The position numbers and the translations under genes are program-made. A stretch of DNA of 64,000 nucleotides from assembly GCA_024640985.1 (NCBI GenBank), contig JAHEDY010000009.1, positions 34,924-98,923 of the forward strand, in the 5' to 3' direction. The first letter of the stretch is position 1. Each line of letters starts with the position of its first letter. The notes beneath the pieces are model-generated. The model worked only from the letters and a program-made list of their open reading frames with translations, had not been told where the DNA came from and made no database searches. This document shows positions 19,565-25,398 of this stretch, one piece after another. The stretch comes from Gammaproteobacteria bacterium (GTDB lineage: Bacteria; Pseudomonadota; Gammaproteobacteria; Pseudomonadales; Litorivicinaceae).

Positions 19565-20351
19565 AGCAATGCTCCGGTGATGGGAATACCCCCTGTTTGA
19601 CCGCGCGATCAAAATCTTCAAATGCTTGTTGGATGGAGCTTGCATCCTGCATGAAATTTTTCACGAATCGAGCGGGCTTGCCTGGTGTGATACCAAGTAG
19701 GTCATGCATGACGAGAACTTGCCCTGTGGTAGAGGGTCCTGCGCCAATGCCGATCACAGGGACCGATGTGGCTTCCATGATTGCCTCTGTGACTTGGTTT
19801 GGCACACATTCGAGAAGCAGTAGGTCGGCTCCGGCTTGGTCTAGGCTTGCGGCTGCGTCGAGCAAACGTTTGGCTGCTTCGTCTGTTCGCCCTTGCACAC
19901 GATAGCCTCCGAACTGATGGACAAATTGAGGTGTCAAACCCAGGTGGCAGCAGGTCGGAACGCCTTGATCGCGGTAGAGTTTGACCAGGTCAACGAGGTT
20001 TCTGCCACCTTCGACTTTCACCACATGAGCGCCAGCTTGCATGAGTGCTCGCGCAGTCTCTACAGCATCTTGTGTTGTTGCAGAGGCCATGAATGGGACG
20101 TCGCTCACAATCAGGCAATCGGGAGAAGCGGCAGCGACACATGCTGTGTGATAAGCGATATCAGACACAGTGACCGGGAGAGTGCTCGCGTGCCCTTGGA
20201 GAACCATTCCCAAGGAATCACCGACCAAGATGGAGTCGATGCCAGAATCTGATGCAACTGAGGCAAAGCAGGCGTCGTAAGCGGTAACCATGCTGAATCG
20301 AGTCGCGTCCGTTCGGTGCTTTTTCAGCGTGTTCAGAGTGATTTTTGCCAC
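19554..20351 (-). CDS. panB: Ketopantoate hydroxymethyltransferase
   Basis: PanB adds a hydroxymethyl group from methylene-tetrahydrofolate to alpha-ketoisovalerate, the first committed step to pantothenate and CoA. The 265-residue protein has VTAYDACFA, ILVGDSLGMV, the catalytic region near VKVEGG, GLTPQ and GIGAGPSTTGQVLV. It starts at a GTG (20351) with GGAAG at about 8-nt spacing. The gene lies 11 nt from the folK stop and overlaps panC, so the three are one transcript. Confidence 0.97.
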   Translation of the reverse strand: MAKITLNTLKKHRTDATRFSMVTAYDACFASVASDSGIDSILVGDSLGMVLQGHASTLPVTVSDIAYHTACVAAASPDCLIVSDVPFMASATTQDAVETARALMQAGAHVVKVEGGRNLVDLVKLYRDQGVPTCCHLGLTPQFVHQFGGYRVQGRTDEAAKRLLDAAASLDQAGADLLLLECVPNQVTEAIMEATSVPVIGIGAGPSTTGQVLVMHDLLGITPGKPARFVKNFMQDASSIQQAFEDFDRAVKQGVFPSPEHCFEQ

Positions 20352-20362
20352 TGTAGTACTTC

Positions 20363-20878
20363 CTATGTATCAATTCGAACCAGTGTCGAGGCATCGTATC
20401 GGTTTCGCTCGATTCGGTCACCTGTTGGCGTCATTTGGTTGGGTAACAAGTCGAGTAGCGGGATCACGACAAAAGAGCGATTGAGAATTTCTTGATGCGG
20501 AATGGTTAATGTCGGACTCATAAATCTGAGGTTTTCGAAATACAGAATATCAATATCAATGGTGCGAGGTCCCCAATGCATTGTCTTTATCCGTCCTTGG
20601 CTTGTTTCGATTTGTTGAGTCCTGTCCAGAAGGTCATTGGGCGCGAGCCCCGTCTGGCCTTGAATGACAGTGTTGACGAAATCGGGTTGGTCTTGGGGGC
20701 CAAGGGGCTTGGATCGATACAGGGGCGCGCGTCTGATGGACTGCACAAACGCTGAGAGGGAATCAATCGCCTGCTCAATTTGGTTGATGGGATCATCCAG
20801 ATTGGAACCAAGCCCCAGGAAGATGGTGTTAGTCACGTCGCTGATATTTTCTACGTGGTCGACGTTTTGGTGGTTCAT
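20363..20878 (-). CDS. folK: 7,8-dihydro-6-hydroxymethylpterin pyrophosphokinase
   Basis: FolK transfers pyrophosphate from ATP to hydroxymethyl-dihydropterin, the step before FolP. Motifs are FLGLGSNLDDP, the PLYRSKPLGPQDQPDFVN loop and GPRTIDIDILYF with the metal-binding aspartates. The ATG at 20878 has AGAGGA at proper spacing and gives 171 residues, although it overlaps the pcnB end by 50 nt. A GTG at 20836 would give a more usual N-terminus (MTNTIFLGLGSN) but has a weak site. It is part of the pcnB-folK-panB-panC operon. Confidence 0.95.
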   Translation of the reverse strand: MNHQNVDHVENISDVTNTIFLGLGSNLDDPINQIEQAIDSLSAFVQSIRRAPLYRSKPLGPQDQPDFVNTVIQGQTGLAPNDLLDRTQQIETSQGRIKTMHWGPRTIDIDILYFENLRFMSPTLTIPHQEILNRSFVVIPLLDLLPNQMTPTGDRIERNRYDASTLVRIDT

Positions 20879-22157
20879 CGGAGTCCTCTTTAACCGAGGC
20901 AATCAAATCGCGCCGTTGTGCATCATCAGCGATTTGATATTGGGTCCACCATTCCCCGAGCCCACCTGGGATTTCACCGGAGCGTTCTCTTAGGAGAAGG
21001 AAGTCATAGCCTGCCCGAAATCTGGGGTGCTCGAGTGTCGAGTCTGGTCGACGCCCGTGGCGTTTTTCAAGCTTGGCTTGGAGTTCCCAGATTTCTCGAA
21101 TGGTGATACTGAAGCGCTTCGGGATTGCGATGAACTGTTGATTGAAATCTAAGGTTTCTGAGCAGGCGATGGCCAATGCTTGACTGCGTCCATGTCCTTC
21201 CGCTTCCAATTCATCCCAGCGACGATGCACTTGCGGCCAGTGCATGGCGGCATAAAGAAAGGCTGGAGTGACCGATTTACCTTCATTGAGGCGCGTATCG
21301 GTGTTGCGGAGAGCAAGATGAATGAGCTCTTCATAATGGGCATCGTCGCCATCTTCGAGCAACTCATGTGTCTGCGGAAATAGAGGCCGCAGCAGATCGT
21401 GAATCCGAAGGTGCGGAAACGTCGCGTCGCCATGACCGGCTTGAAGTAGCTTTAAGATTTCATCGAAGAGTCTCGAAGGGGAAACATCTCGAAGAAGCGG
21501 GCTCAGTCGTTGAATGGGTTCCGCAGTGGCCTCCTCGAGCTCAAGGCCGAGTTTACCAATAAATCGCACGGCGCGAAGCATGCGAACAGGGTCTTCTCGA
21601 TACCGTGTTTCGGCATCTCCGATGATTCGAATCACGCCGTCTTCGAGGTCATCGTAACCGCCGACAAAATCGAGGACTTCGTGATTGGCCGGGTTGTAAT
21701 AGAGTGCATTCATGGTGAAGTCGCGGCGGACGGCGTCATCTTCAACGGTGCCAAAGACGTTATCCCGTACCAGCATGCCTGATGCGTTAGCTTGTTGGAG
21801 TTTGCTATTTTCTGCGGATCCTCGGAAGGTCGTGACTTCGATGATCTCTGCACCCATCCGAACGTGCACGATTTGGAACCGTCTGCCGATGATTCGTGAT
21901 TTTCGGAAGAGTTTTTGGATCTCGGCCGGTTTGGCGCTAGTGGCCACATCGAAGTCTTTGGGGTGTTTTCCGAGAAGTAGGTCGCGGATTCCTCCGCCGA
22001 CTAAGTAGGCTTCGTACCCGGCTTGCTGGAGGATTTCAATCACCCGCAAACTACCAGACGATAAGTCTCGATGATGGATCCCGTGGAATTCCTGTGAGAT
22101 GACGTCTTTGAATACGTCCATTCGCTGAGGGCTTTTCTTTTTAAACAACGAAAACAA
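20829..22157 (-). CDS. pcnB: Poly(A) polymerase I
   Basis: PcnB adds poly(A) tails that speed RNA decay. The nucleotidyltransferase signature is LVGGGIRDLLLGKHPKDFD, followed by RRFQIVHV, the TMNALYYN motif and the tRNA-nucleotidyltransferase-like head and neck domains. The 442-residue protein ends in a strongly basic tail (KRRPRRKYQRRD), as is usual for PAP I. The start is a TTG at 22157 with GGAG 7 nt upstream; the ATG at 22121 has no clear site. It lies just beyond the terminator of the sRNA locus and has a candidate promoter of its own. Confidence 0.95.
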   Translation of the reverse strand: MFSLFKKKSPQRMDVFKDVISQEFHGIHHRDLSSGSLRVIEILQQAGYEAYLVGGGIRDLLLGKHPKDFDVATSAKPAEIQKLFRKSRIIGRRFQIVHVRMGAEIIEVTTFRGSAENSKLQQANASGMLVRDNVFGTVEDDAVRRDFTMNALYYNPANHEVLDFVGGYDDLEDGVIRIIGDAETRYREDPVRMLRAVRFIGKLGLELEEATAEPIQRLSPLLRDVSPSRLFDEILKLLQAGHGDATFPHLRIHDLLRPLFPQTHELLEDGDDAHYEELIHLALRNTDTRLNEGKSVTPAFLYAAMHWPQVHRRWDELEAEGHGRSQALAIACSETLDFNQQFIAIPKRFSITIREIWELQAKLEKRHGRRPDSTLEHPRFRAGYDFLLLRERSGEIPGGLGEWWTQYQIADDAQRRDLIASVKEDSDEPPKRRPRRKYQRRD

Positions 22158-22185
22158 CCGAAGACTCCAACTACTCGAAGCGGAG

Positions 22186-22194
22186 ATGATACCA
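22186..22194 (-). promoter_or_regulatory. Candidate extended -10 promoter of pcnB
   Basis: On the minus strand TGG followed by TATCAT (22186-22191) is an extended -10 element 29 nt upstream of the pcnB start. No good -35 is visible because the sRNA terminator occupies that area. It would let pcnB-folK-panB-panC be expressed independently of the sRNA. Confidence 0.45.
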
Positions 22195-22204
22195 GAGCCA
22201 GATA

Positions 22205-22230
22205 ATAAAAAAGGGGCTTTCGCCCCTTCT
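22205..22230 (-). terminator. Intrinsic terminator of the CrcZ-like sRNA
   Basis: On the minus strand AAGGGGC and GCCCCTT pair around a GAAA tetraloop and are followed by TTTTTTATTATC. This is a very good rho-independent terminator. It stands between cbrB and pcnB with no protein gene directly before it, which is what first suggests a noncoding transcript here. Confidence 0.9.
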
Positions 22231-22245
22231 GATTAATGTACGCTC

Positions 22246-22260
22246 GTTATTATTGTTATT
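22246..22260 (-). repeat. CA motif cluster 2 of the sRNA
   Basis: Minus-strand AATAACAATAATAAC contains three overlapping AAYAAYAA sites, located just before the terminator hairpin. It shares the core AACAATAATAA with cluster 1 about 180 nt away. Confidence 0.75.
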
Positions 22261-22425
22261 GCTCGTACGATTCTAAAATCACCTTTCAGTGTGCAATCTC
22301 AATTCCAAGTTGCAATCCCTACAACCAAGGCCTTAGCTCTCGCTTTATTCTCATTATCGGCCCGAGGAAGCAATCCTGCCTCCTTGAAATTCAGTTCTCA
22401 CAGTGAACCGTAATCTCATCCAGCG

Positions 22426-22442
22426 CTATTATTATTGTTATC
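22426..22442 (-). repeat. CA motif cluster 1 of the sRNA
   Basis: Minus-strand GATAACAATAATAATAG contains at least two overlapping AAYAAYAA sites, the sequence recognised by Hfq with Crc in Pseudomonas. It lies about 40 nt after the predicted start. A near copy (cluster 2) lies at 22246-22260. Confidence 0.75.
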
Positions 22443-22490
22443 GCTGCTCTGTTCTTTTTTATTGGTCTTATATCGAACACTTCTAGTGTA

Positions 22491-22507
22491 TGCACGGGCT
22501 ATGCCAA
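22491..22507 (-). promoter_or_regulatory. Sigma-54 promoter (-24/-12) of the sRNA
   Basis: Minus-strand TTGGCATAGCCCGTGCA has the invariant GG and GC separated by exactly 10 nt and fits TGGCAC-N5-TTGCA at all but two positions. The -12 C is at 22492, so transcription should start near 22480. The IHF-type site and GTTAC boxes upstream complete the layout of an enhancer-dependent promoter. Confidence 0.8.
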
Positions 22508-22523
22508 ACTTGAGGAAGGCATT

Positions 22524-22536
22524 TAACTGCTTGATA
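22524..22536 (-). promoter_or_regulatory. IHF-type binding site
   Basis: Minus-strand TATCAAGCAGTTA matches the IHF consensus WATCAANNNNTTR at every fixed position. It is centred about 50 nt upstream of the predicted start, between the sigma-54 promoter and the enhancer-like boxes, where IHF bends DNA in many sigma-54 systems. Confidence 0.65.
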
Positions 22537-22604
22537 TGGGTCATGTTTAGAAAACTTTCGGATAATTCCTTAGACTTATGGTCTAAGCTTTTTGGTGGAA
22601 CTCC

Positions 22605-22642
22605 GTTACCATGGGTTACTAATTGTAACAATTAAATGTTAC
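22605..22642 (-). promoter_or_regulatory. Enhancer-like cluster of four GTTAC/GTAAC boxes
   Basis: The pentamer GTTAC or its complement occurs at 22605-22609, 22615-22619, 22625-22629 and 22638-22642, so starts are spaced 10, 10 and 13 nt apart. Relative to the predicted start this is about -125 to -162. On the minus strand TGTTAC and GTAAC stand 15 nt apart, resembling the TGTTAC/GTAACA palindrome I recall for CbrB upstream of Pseudomonas crcZ. The last box touches the cbrB stop codon. Confidence 0.65.
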
Positions 22643-23967
22643 TAATCGCTTCCATCGTCTTTGCGGCGCGGTATTCCGAGGCGGTTTCTTCGTTCCCAAA
22701 GACTCTTTCGGCTGATGCCGAGCCGCTTCGCGAGCTCAGTTTCACTCATCTGCTCCTCGTGTGACAAAACGAAGTGTTGAAAATAATCCTCAAGCGACAT
22801 CATGGGTCGATTTTCACTTGGTCGACGTTGTTCTCCAGCACTAAATTGGGGTGGATTGTTGTCTGGGCTTTGAAGGCTAAGATCCAGAGCATCGATCAAC
22901 GGTCCTTCACACAGTACCACCGCTCGTTCAATGACATTTGCGAGCTCTCGAACGTTACCAGGCCAATGATGCTGTTGAATCGCCTGTTGTGCATCTTGAC
23001 TGAATCGGAGCTCGGGACGAGCCATTTGCGTTTGAATGGCATTTAAGAAGAACTCAGCCAGAAGAAGGACATCCTCGCCGCGCTCCCGTAATGGTGGGCA
23101 GCGTAATTCAATGACGTTGAGCCGATAGTATAAATCTTCTCGAAACTGGCCTTTTGAGACCATGTCCAATAAGTTTCTGTGGGTTGCGGCAATCAGTCGT
23201 ACGTCAACATAGGTGCGCTCGGTACTCCCGACCCGTCGAATTTCTCCTTCTTGGAGTACCCGCAAAAGCCGAGACTGGGCTTCCAGTGGCAATTCCCCAA
23301 TCTCATCTAAAAATAGCGTGGATTGATCGGCGGACTCAATTAAGCCCGCTCGATCACTGGTCGCACCTGTAAAAGCCCCTTTGACGTGGCCAAATAGCTC
23401 GGCCTCGATGAGCGACTCGGGAATTGCCGCACAATTCACTGACAACATTTCACGATCCGCGCGTTGGGATTGGCCATGAATGGCTTGCGCGACCAATTCT
23501 TTTCCGGTTCCTGATTCACCTCCAATCAGGATCGTGGTGTCGAGCGGTGCAACTCGTGAGATTTGTTTTTTCAGTTTGAGCATGATGTCACAGTGACCAA
23601 TCATGCGGTCCTGGGGTGCTTGACTCGCCCTTGCGGCAGCTCGTTCAACGGCTTTCAAGAGATCGTGGTGATCGACTGGTTTGGTAAAACAGTCGAACGC
23701 CCCTTTGCGCATCGCAATGATTCCAGCCTGCAGCGAAACCTGTCCAACGAGTAAGATGAGGGGTATTGGCTTGAAGTGGGCAATCAAATCGATCCCGGAT
23801 CCATCGGCAAGCCGATGCTCGCAGATCACGCAATCAATGGCTGTGTTGATCTGCTTGGCCGCTTGCAATGATTCGGCGATGAGGATCGAATGACCCTGTT
23901 TCTCCAGGCCCATCTGGATGGATTTGCGAATGATTGCTTCGTCTGTAACGAGAAGTAGCGTTGCCAT
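22642..23967 (-). CDS. cbrB: CbrB-type sigma-54 activator with degenerate receiver domain
   Basis: This 441-residue NtrC-family activator has a receiver domain (1-115), a sigma-54 AAA+ domain with Walker A GESGTGKE (150-157) and GAFTGA (197-202), and a C-terminal Fis-type helix-turn-helix. The C-terminus (SLEDYFQHFVL, ETELAKRLGISRKSLWERR) is nearly that of Pseudomonas CbrB, and the gene sits at the cbrB place before pcnB. In Pseudomonas CbrAB activates crcZ. The receiver is unusual: the phosphoacceptor Asp is Glu50 (codon 23818-23820, GAG), the first acidic-pocket residue is Thr8 and the switch Thr is Val74; only Asp9 and Lys96 remain. It therefore probably acts without phosphorylation. AGGGG precedes the ATG. 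No kinase gene is adjacent; gluQ ends 34 nt upstream. Confidence 0.93.
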   Translation of the reverse strand: MATLLLVTDEAIIRKSIQMGLEKQGHSILIAESLQAAKQINTAIDCVICEHRLADGSGIDLIAHFKPIPLILLVGQVSLQAGIIAMRKGAFDCFTKPVDHHDLLKAVERAAARASQAPQDRMIGHCDIMLKLKKQISRVAPLDTTILIGGESGTGKELVAQAIHGQSQRADREMLSVNCAAIPESLIEAELFGHVKGAFTGATSDRAGLIESADQSTLFLDEIGELPLEAQSRLLRVLQEGEIRRVGSTERTYVDVRLIAATHRNLLDMVSKGQFREDLYYRLNVIELRCPPLRERGEDVLLLAEFFLNAIQTQMARPELRFSQDAQQAIQQHHWPGNVRELANVIERAVVLCEGPLIDALDLSLQSPDNNPPQFSAGEQRRPSENRPMMSLEDYFQHFVLSHEEQMSETELAKRLGISRKSLWERRNRLGIPRRKDDGSD

Positions 23968-24001
23968 GAATACCCCTGATTTCAGGATAGTTTACGGTGT
24001 T

Positions 24002-24871
24002 CTAGATGGAAAAGGTATTCGACCGTGAAGCACGTCTAGATAGCGATTCCTGATGATTGAGAGATTGAAAATACTCTCGCCAGACAATCGCGGCTTCCTC
24101 AGGAGCTGGCGTATCATTTAGTAACAGTAGCCGCGCTAGTGTCGCATAGGTTCTTCCCGGAGCTGACCAATCCACCGATTTTGCAAACGCTTGCTTTGAT
24201 AACTTAGACCCATCCTGGCCCACAATCACAGGGAAGTGCCCGTAGGACGGTCGGCGATAGTTGAGTTTACTGGCAATCAGGCGTTGCATGGGGGTTGACT
24301 CAAGAAGATCCTTGCCGCGGATCACGTGAGTCACTTGATCGAGATGTTCATCCACAGCACAAGCCAACTGATAGGCAAATAAACCATCACGACGTTTGAC
24401 AATAAAATCGCCGGGCCGCTCTGTGTGTTGTGCGCCGAGAAGTAAATCGTCAACGGATGGGTCGAGATCTCTGGTATCCATGCGAACTGCCCACTGCTCA
24501 TCTAATGGTTGTCCCAACCGGTGAGCGCAGAATCCGGGATACGGACCTCGGGGTAATGATTTCCGCGAGCAATGACAGCTGTAAAGTAGCCCCAAATCCA
24601 TCAGGTCTTCAAAGGCTGCCTGATACGCGGCGAGCCGATTCTGTTGGTAAACAACGGCAACGTCGGGTTCCAGAGCAAAGGCCTCAAGGCAGCGAAGGAT
24701 CTCGTCGGTATAGATCGGCTTGCATCGTGTTTGGTCAAGATCATCGATACGTATCAGCCATTCGCCACGATGATGTTTGGCGTGAAGGAAGCTCAATAGG
24801 GCCGCTAAGATGGACCCCAAGTGCAGCGGGCCGGTCGCTGACGGTGCGAAACGGCCGCGGTAGTCTGTCAA
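24002..24871 (-). CDS. gluQ: Glutamyl-Q tRNA(Asp) synthetase
   Basis: GluQ (YadB) is a truncated glutamyl-tRNA synthetase paralogue that attaches glutamate to queuosine in the anticodon of tRNA-Asp. The HIGH-type motif is TGPLHLGS, the KMSKS-type motif is SKLSKQ, and zinc-binding cysteines lie in SCHCSRK and GFCAHR. At 289 residues it lacks the anticodon-binding domain, as the family does. The start is a TTG 3 nt after the dksA stop, so the two are coupled; dksA-gluQ is a conserved pair. Confidence 0.96.
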   Translation of the reverse strand: MTDYRGRFAPSATGPLHLGSILAALLSFLHAKHHRGEWLIRIDDLDQTRCKPIYTDEILRCLEAFALEPDVAVVYQQNRLAAYQAAFEDLMDLGLLYSCHCSRKSLPRGPYPGFCAHRLGQPLDEQWAVRMDTRDLDPSVDDLLLGAQHTERPGDFIVKRRDGLFAYQLACAVDEHLDQVTHVIRGKDLLESTPMQRLIASKLNYRRPSYGHFPVIVGQDGSKLSKQAFAKSVDWSAPGRTYATLARLLLLNDTPAPEEAAIVWREYFQSLNHQESLSRRASRSNTFSI

Positions 24872-24874
24872 GGA

Positions 24875-25309
24875 TTAAGCGCCTGTTTGCTTTTCGCGCA
24901 ACTCGTCAAGCGTCTTGCAGTCAACGCACTGCGTGGCTGTCGGGCGGGCTTCCAGTCGACGTAGACCGATCTCGACGCCACAGGTTTCGCAAAACCCGTA
25001 ATCATCGTTCTCGATCGCCTCGAGGGTTTTGTCGATTTTCTTGATCAGCTTACGTTCACGATCTCTGGTTCTGAGTTCTAAGCTGAACTCTTCTTCCTGA
25101 GTTGCCCGATCCGCAGGATCAGCGAAGTTCGAAGCCTCTTCCTTCATGTGCGATACGGTGCGATCCACTTCTTCCATCAGATTCCGCTTCCACTGCTCAA
25201 GGATCTTCACGAAATGCCCGCGCATCGCTTCACCCATGTACTCTTCGTCTTTCGACGCCTGATACGGCTCAACGTATCCTAGGAGTGATTCTTGTTTATT
25301 CGTTGCCAT
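24875..25309 (-). CDS. dksA: RNA polymerase-binding transcription factor DksA
   Basis: DksA binds the secondary channel of RNA polymerase and works with ppGpp in the stringent response. The 144-residue protein has the long coiled coil with the functional tip DPADRA, and the four-cysteine zinc finger CETC...CVDC near the C-terminus. E. coli DksA has 151 residues. It heads the dksA-gluQ-cbrB run on the minus strand and is divergent from the aminotransferase gene, with an 89-nt gap for both promoters. Confidence 0.97.
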   Translation of the reverse strand: MATNKQESLLGYVEPYQASKDEEYMGEAMRGHFVKILEQWKRNLMEEVDRTVSHMKEEASNFADPADRATQEEEFSLELRTRDRERKLIKKIDKTLEAIENDDYGFCETCGVEIGLRRLEARPTATQCVDCKTLDELREKQTGA

Positions 25310-25398
25310 CGTCGGCGAAACTCCACACTATAAAATCTGACGCGGAAAAATATCAGAACATCGATGACTGTACCACCTTCTTTCAACGGGAGAACAGA

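Larger units (their letters stand above)
22206..22480 (-). ncRNA. crcZ: Probable CrcZ-type small RNA (Hfq/Crc decoy)
   Basis: The region between cbrB and pcnB is AT-rich and has no credible protein. A sigma-54 promoter at 22491-22507 predicts a start near 22480, and the terminator ends near 22206, giving about 275 nt. The RNA carries two CA-rich clusters with overlapping AAYAAYAA motifs: 22426-22442 (ATAACAATAATAAT) and 22246-22260 (AATAACAATAATAAC). Between them is a hairpin (22366-22383, GGAGGCA with TGCTTCC). In Pseudomonas the same position holds crcZ, whose AAYAAYAA motifs bind Hfq-Crc and relieve catabolite repression, and whose promoter is activated by CbrB. It is shorter than the roughly 400-nt Pseudomonas RNA. 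Function is inferred from location, promoter and motifs. Confidence 0.8.
22158..22641 (-). other. 484-nt gap between cbrB and pcnB
   Basis: This is the only stretch of the window longer than 300 nt without a protein gene. It holds, on the minus strand, the upstream boxes, a 7-bp dyad (22569-22587, CTTAGAC/GTCTAAG), the IHF-type site, the sigma-54 promoter, the sRNA, its terminator and the pcnB promoter. The base composition is visibly richer in A and T than the flanking genes. Confidence 0.8.

Noticed and set aside
19414..19905. Plus-strand 163-residue open frame over panC/panB
   Set aside because: It is antisense to two clearly conserved genes, has no recognisable motif and has a composition typical of a shadow frame.
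22416..22631. Minus-strand 71-residue open frame in the cbrB-pcnB gap
   Set aside because: No ribosome binding site, asparagine-rich low-complexity end created by the CA motif repeat, and it runs across the IHF-type site and the sigma-54 promoter. The noncoding RNA interpretation explains the region better.
22435..22635. Plus-strand 66-residue hydrophobic open frame in the same gap
   Set aside because: Antisense to the above, no Shine-Dalgarno, and its hydrophobicity comes from the T-rich complement of the CA motifs.
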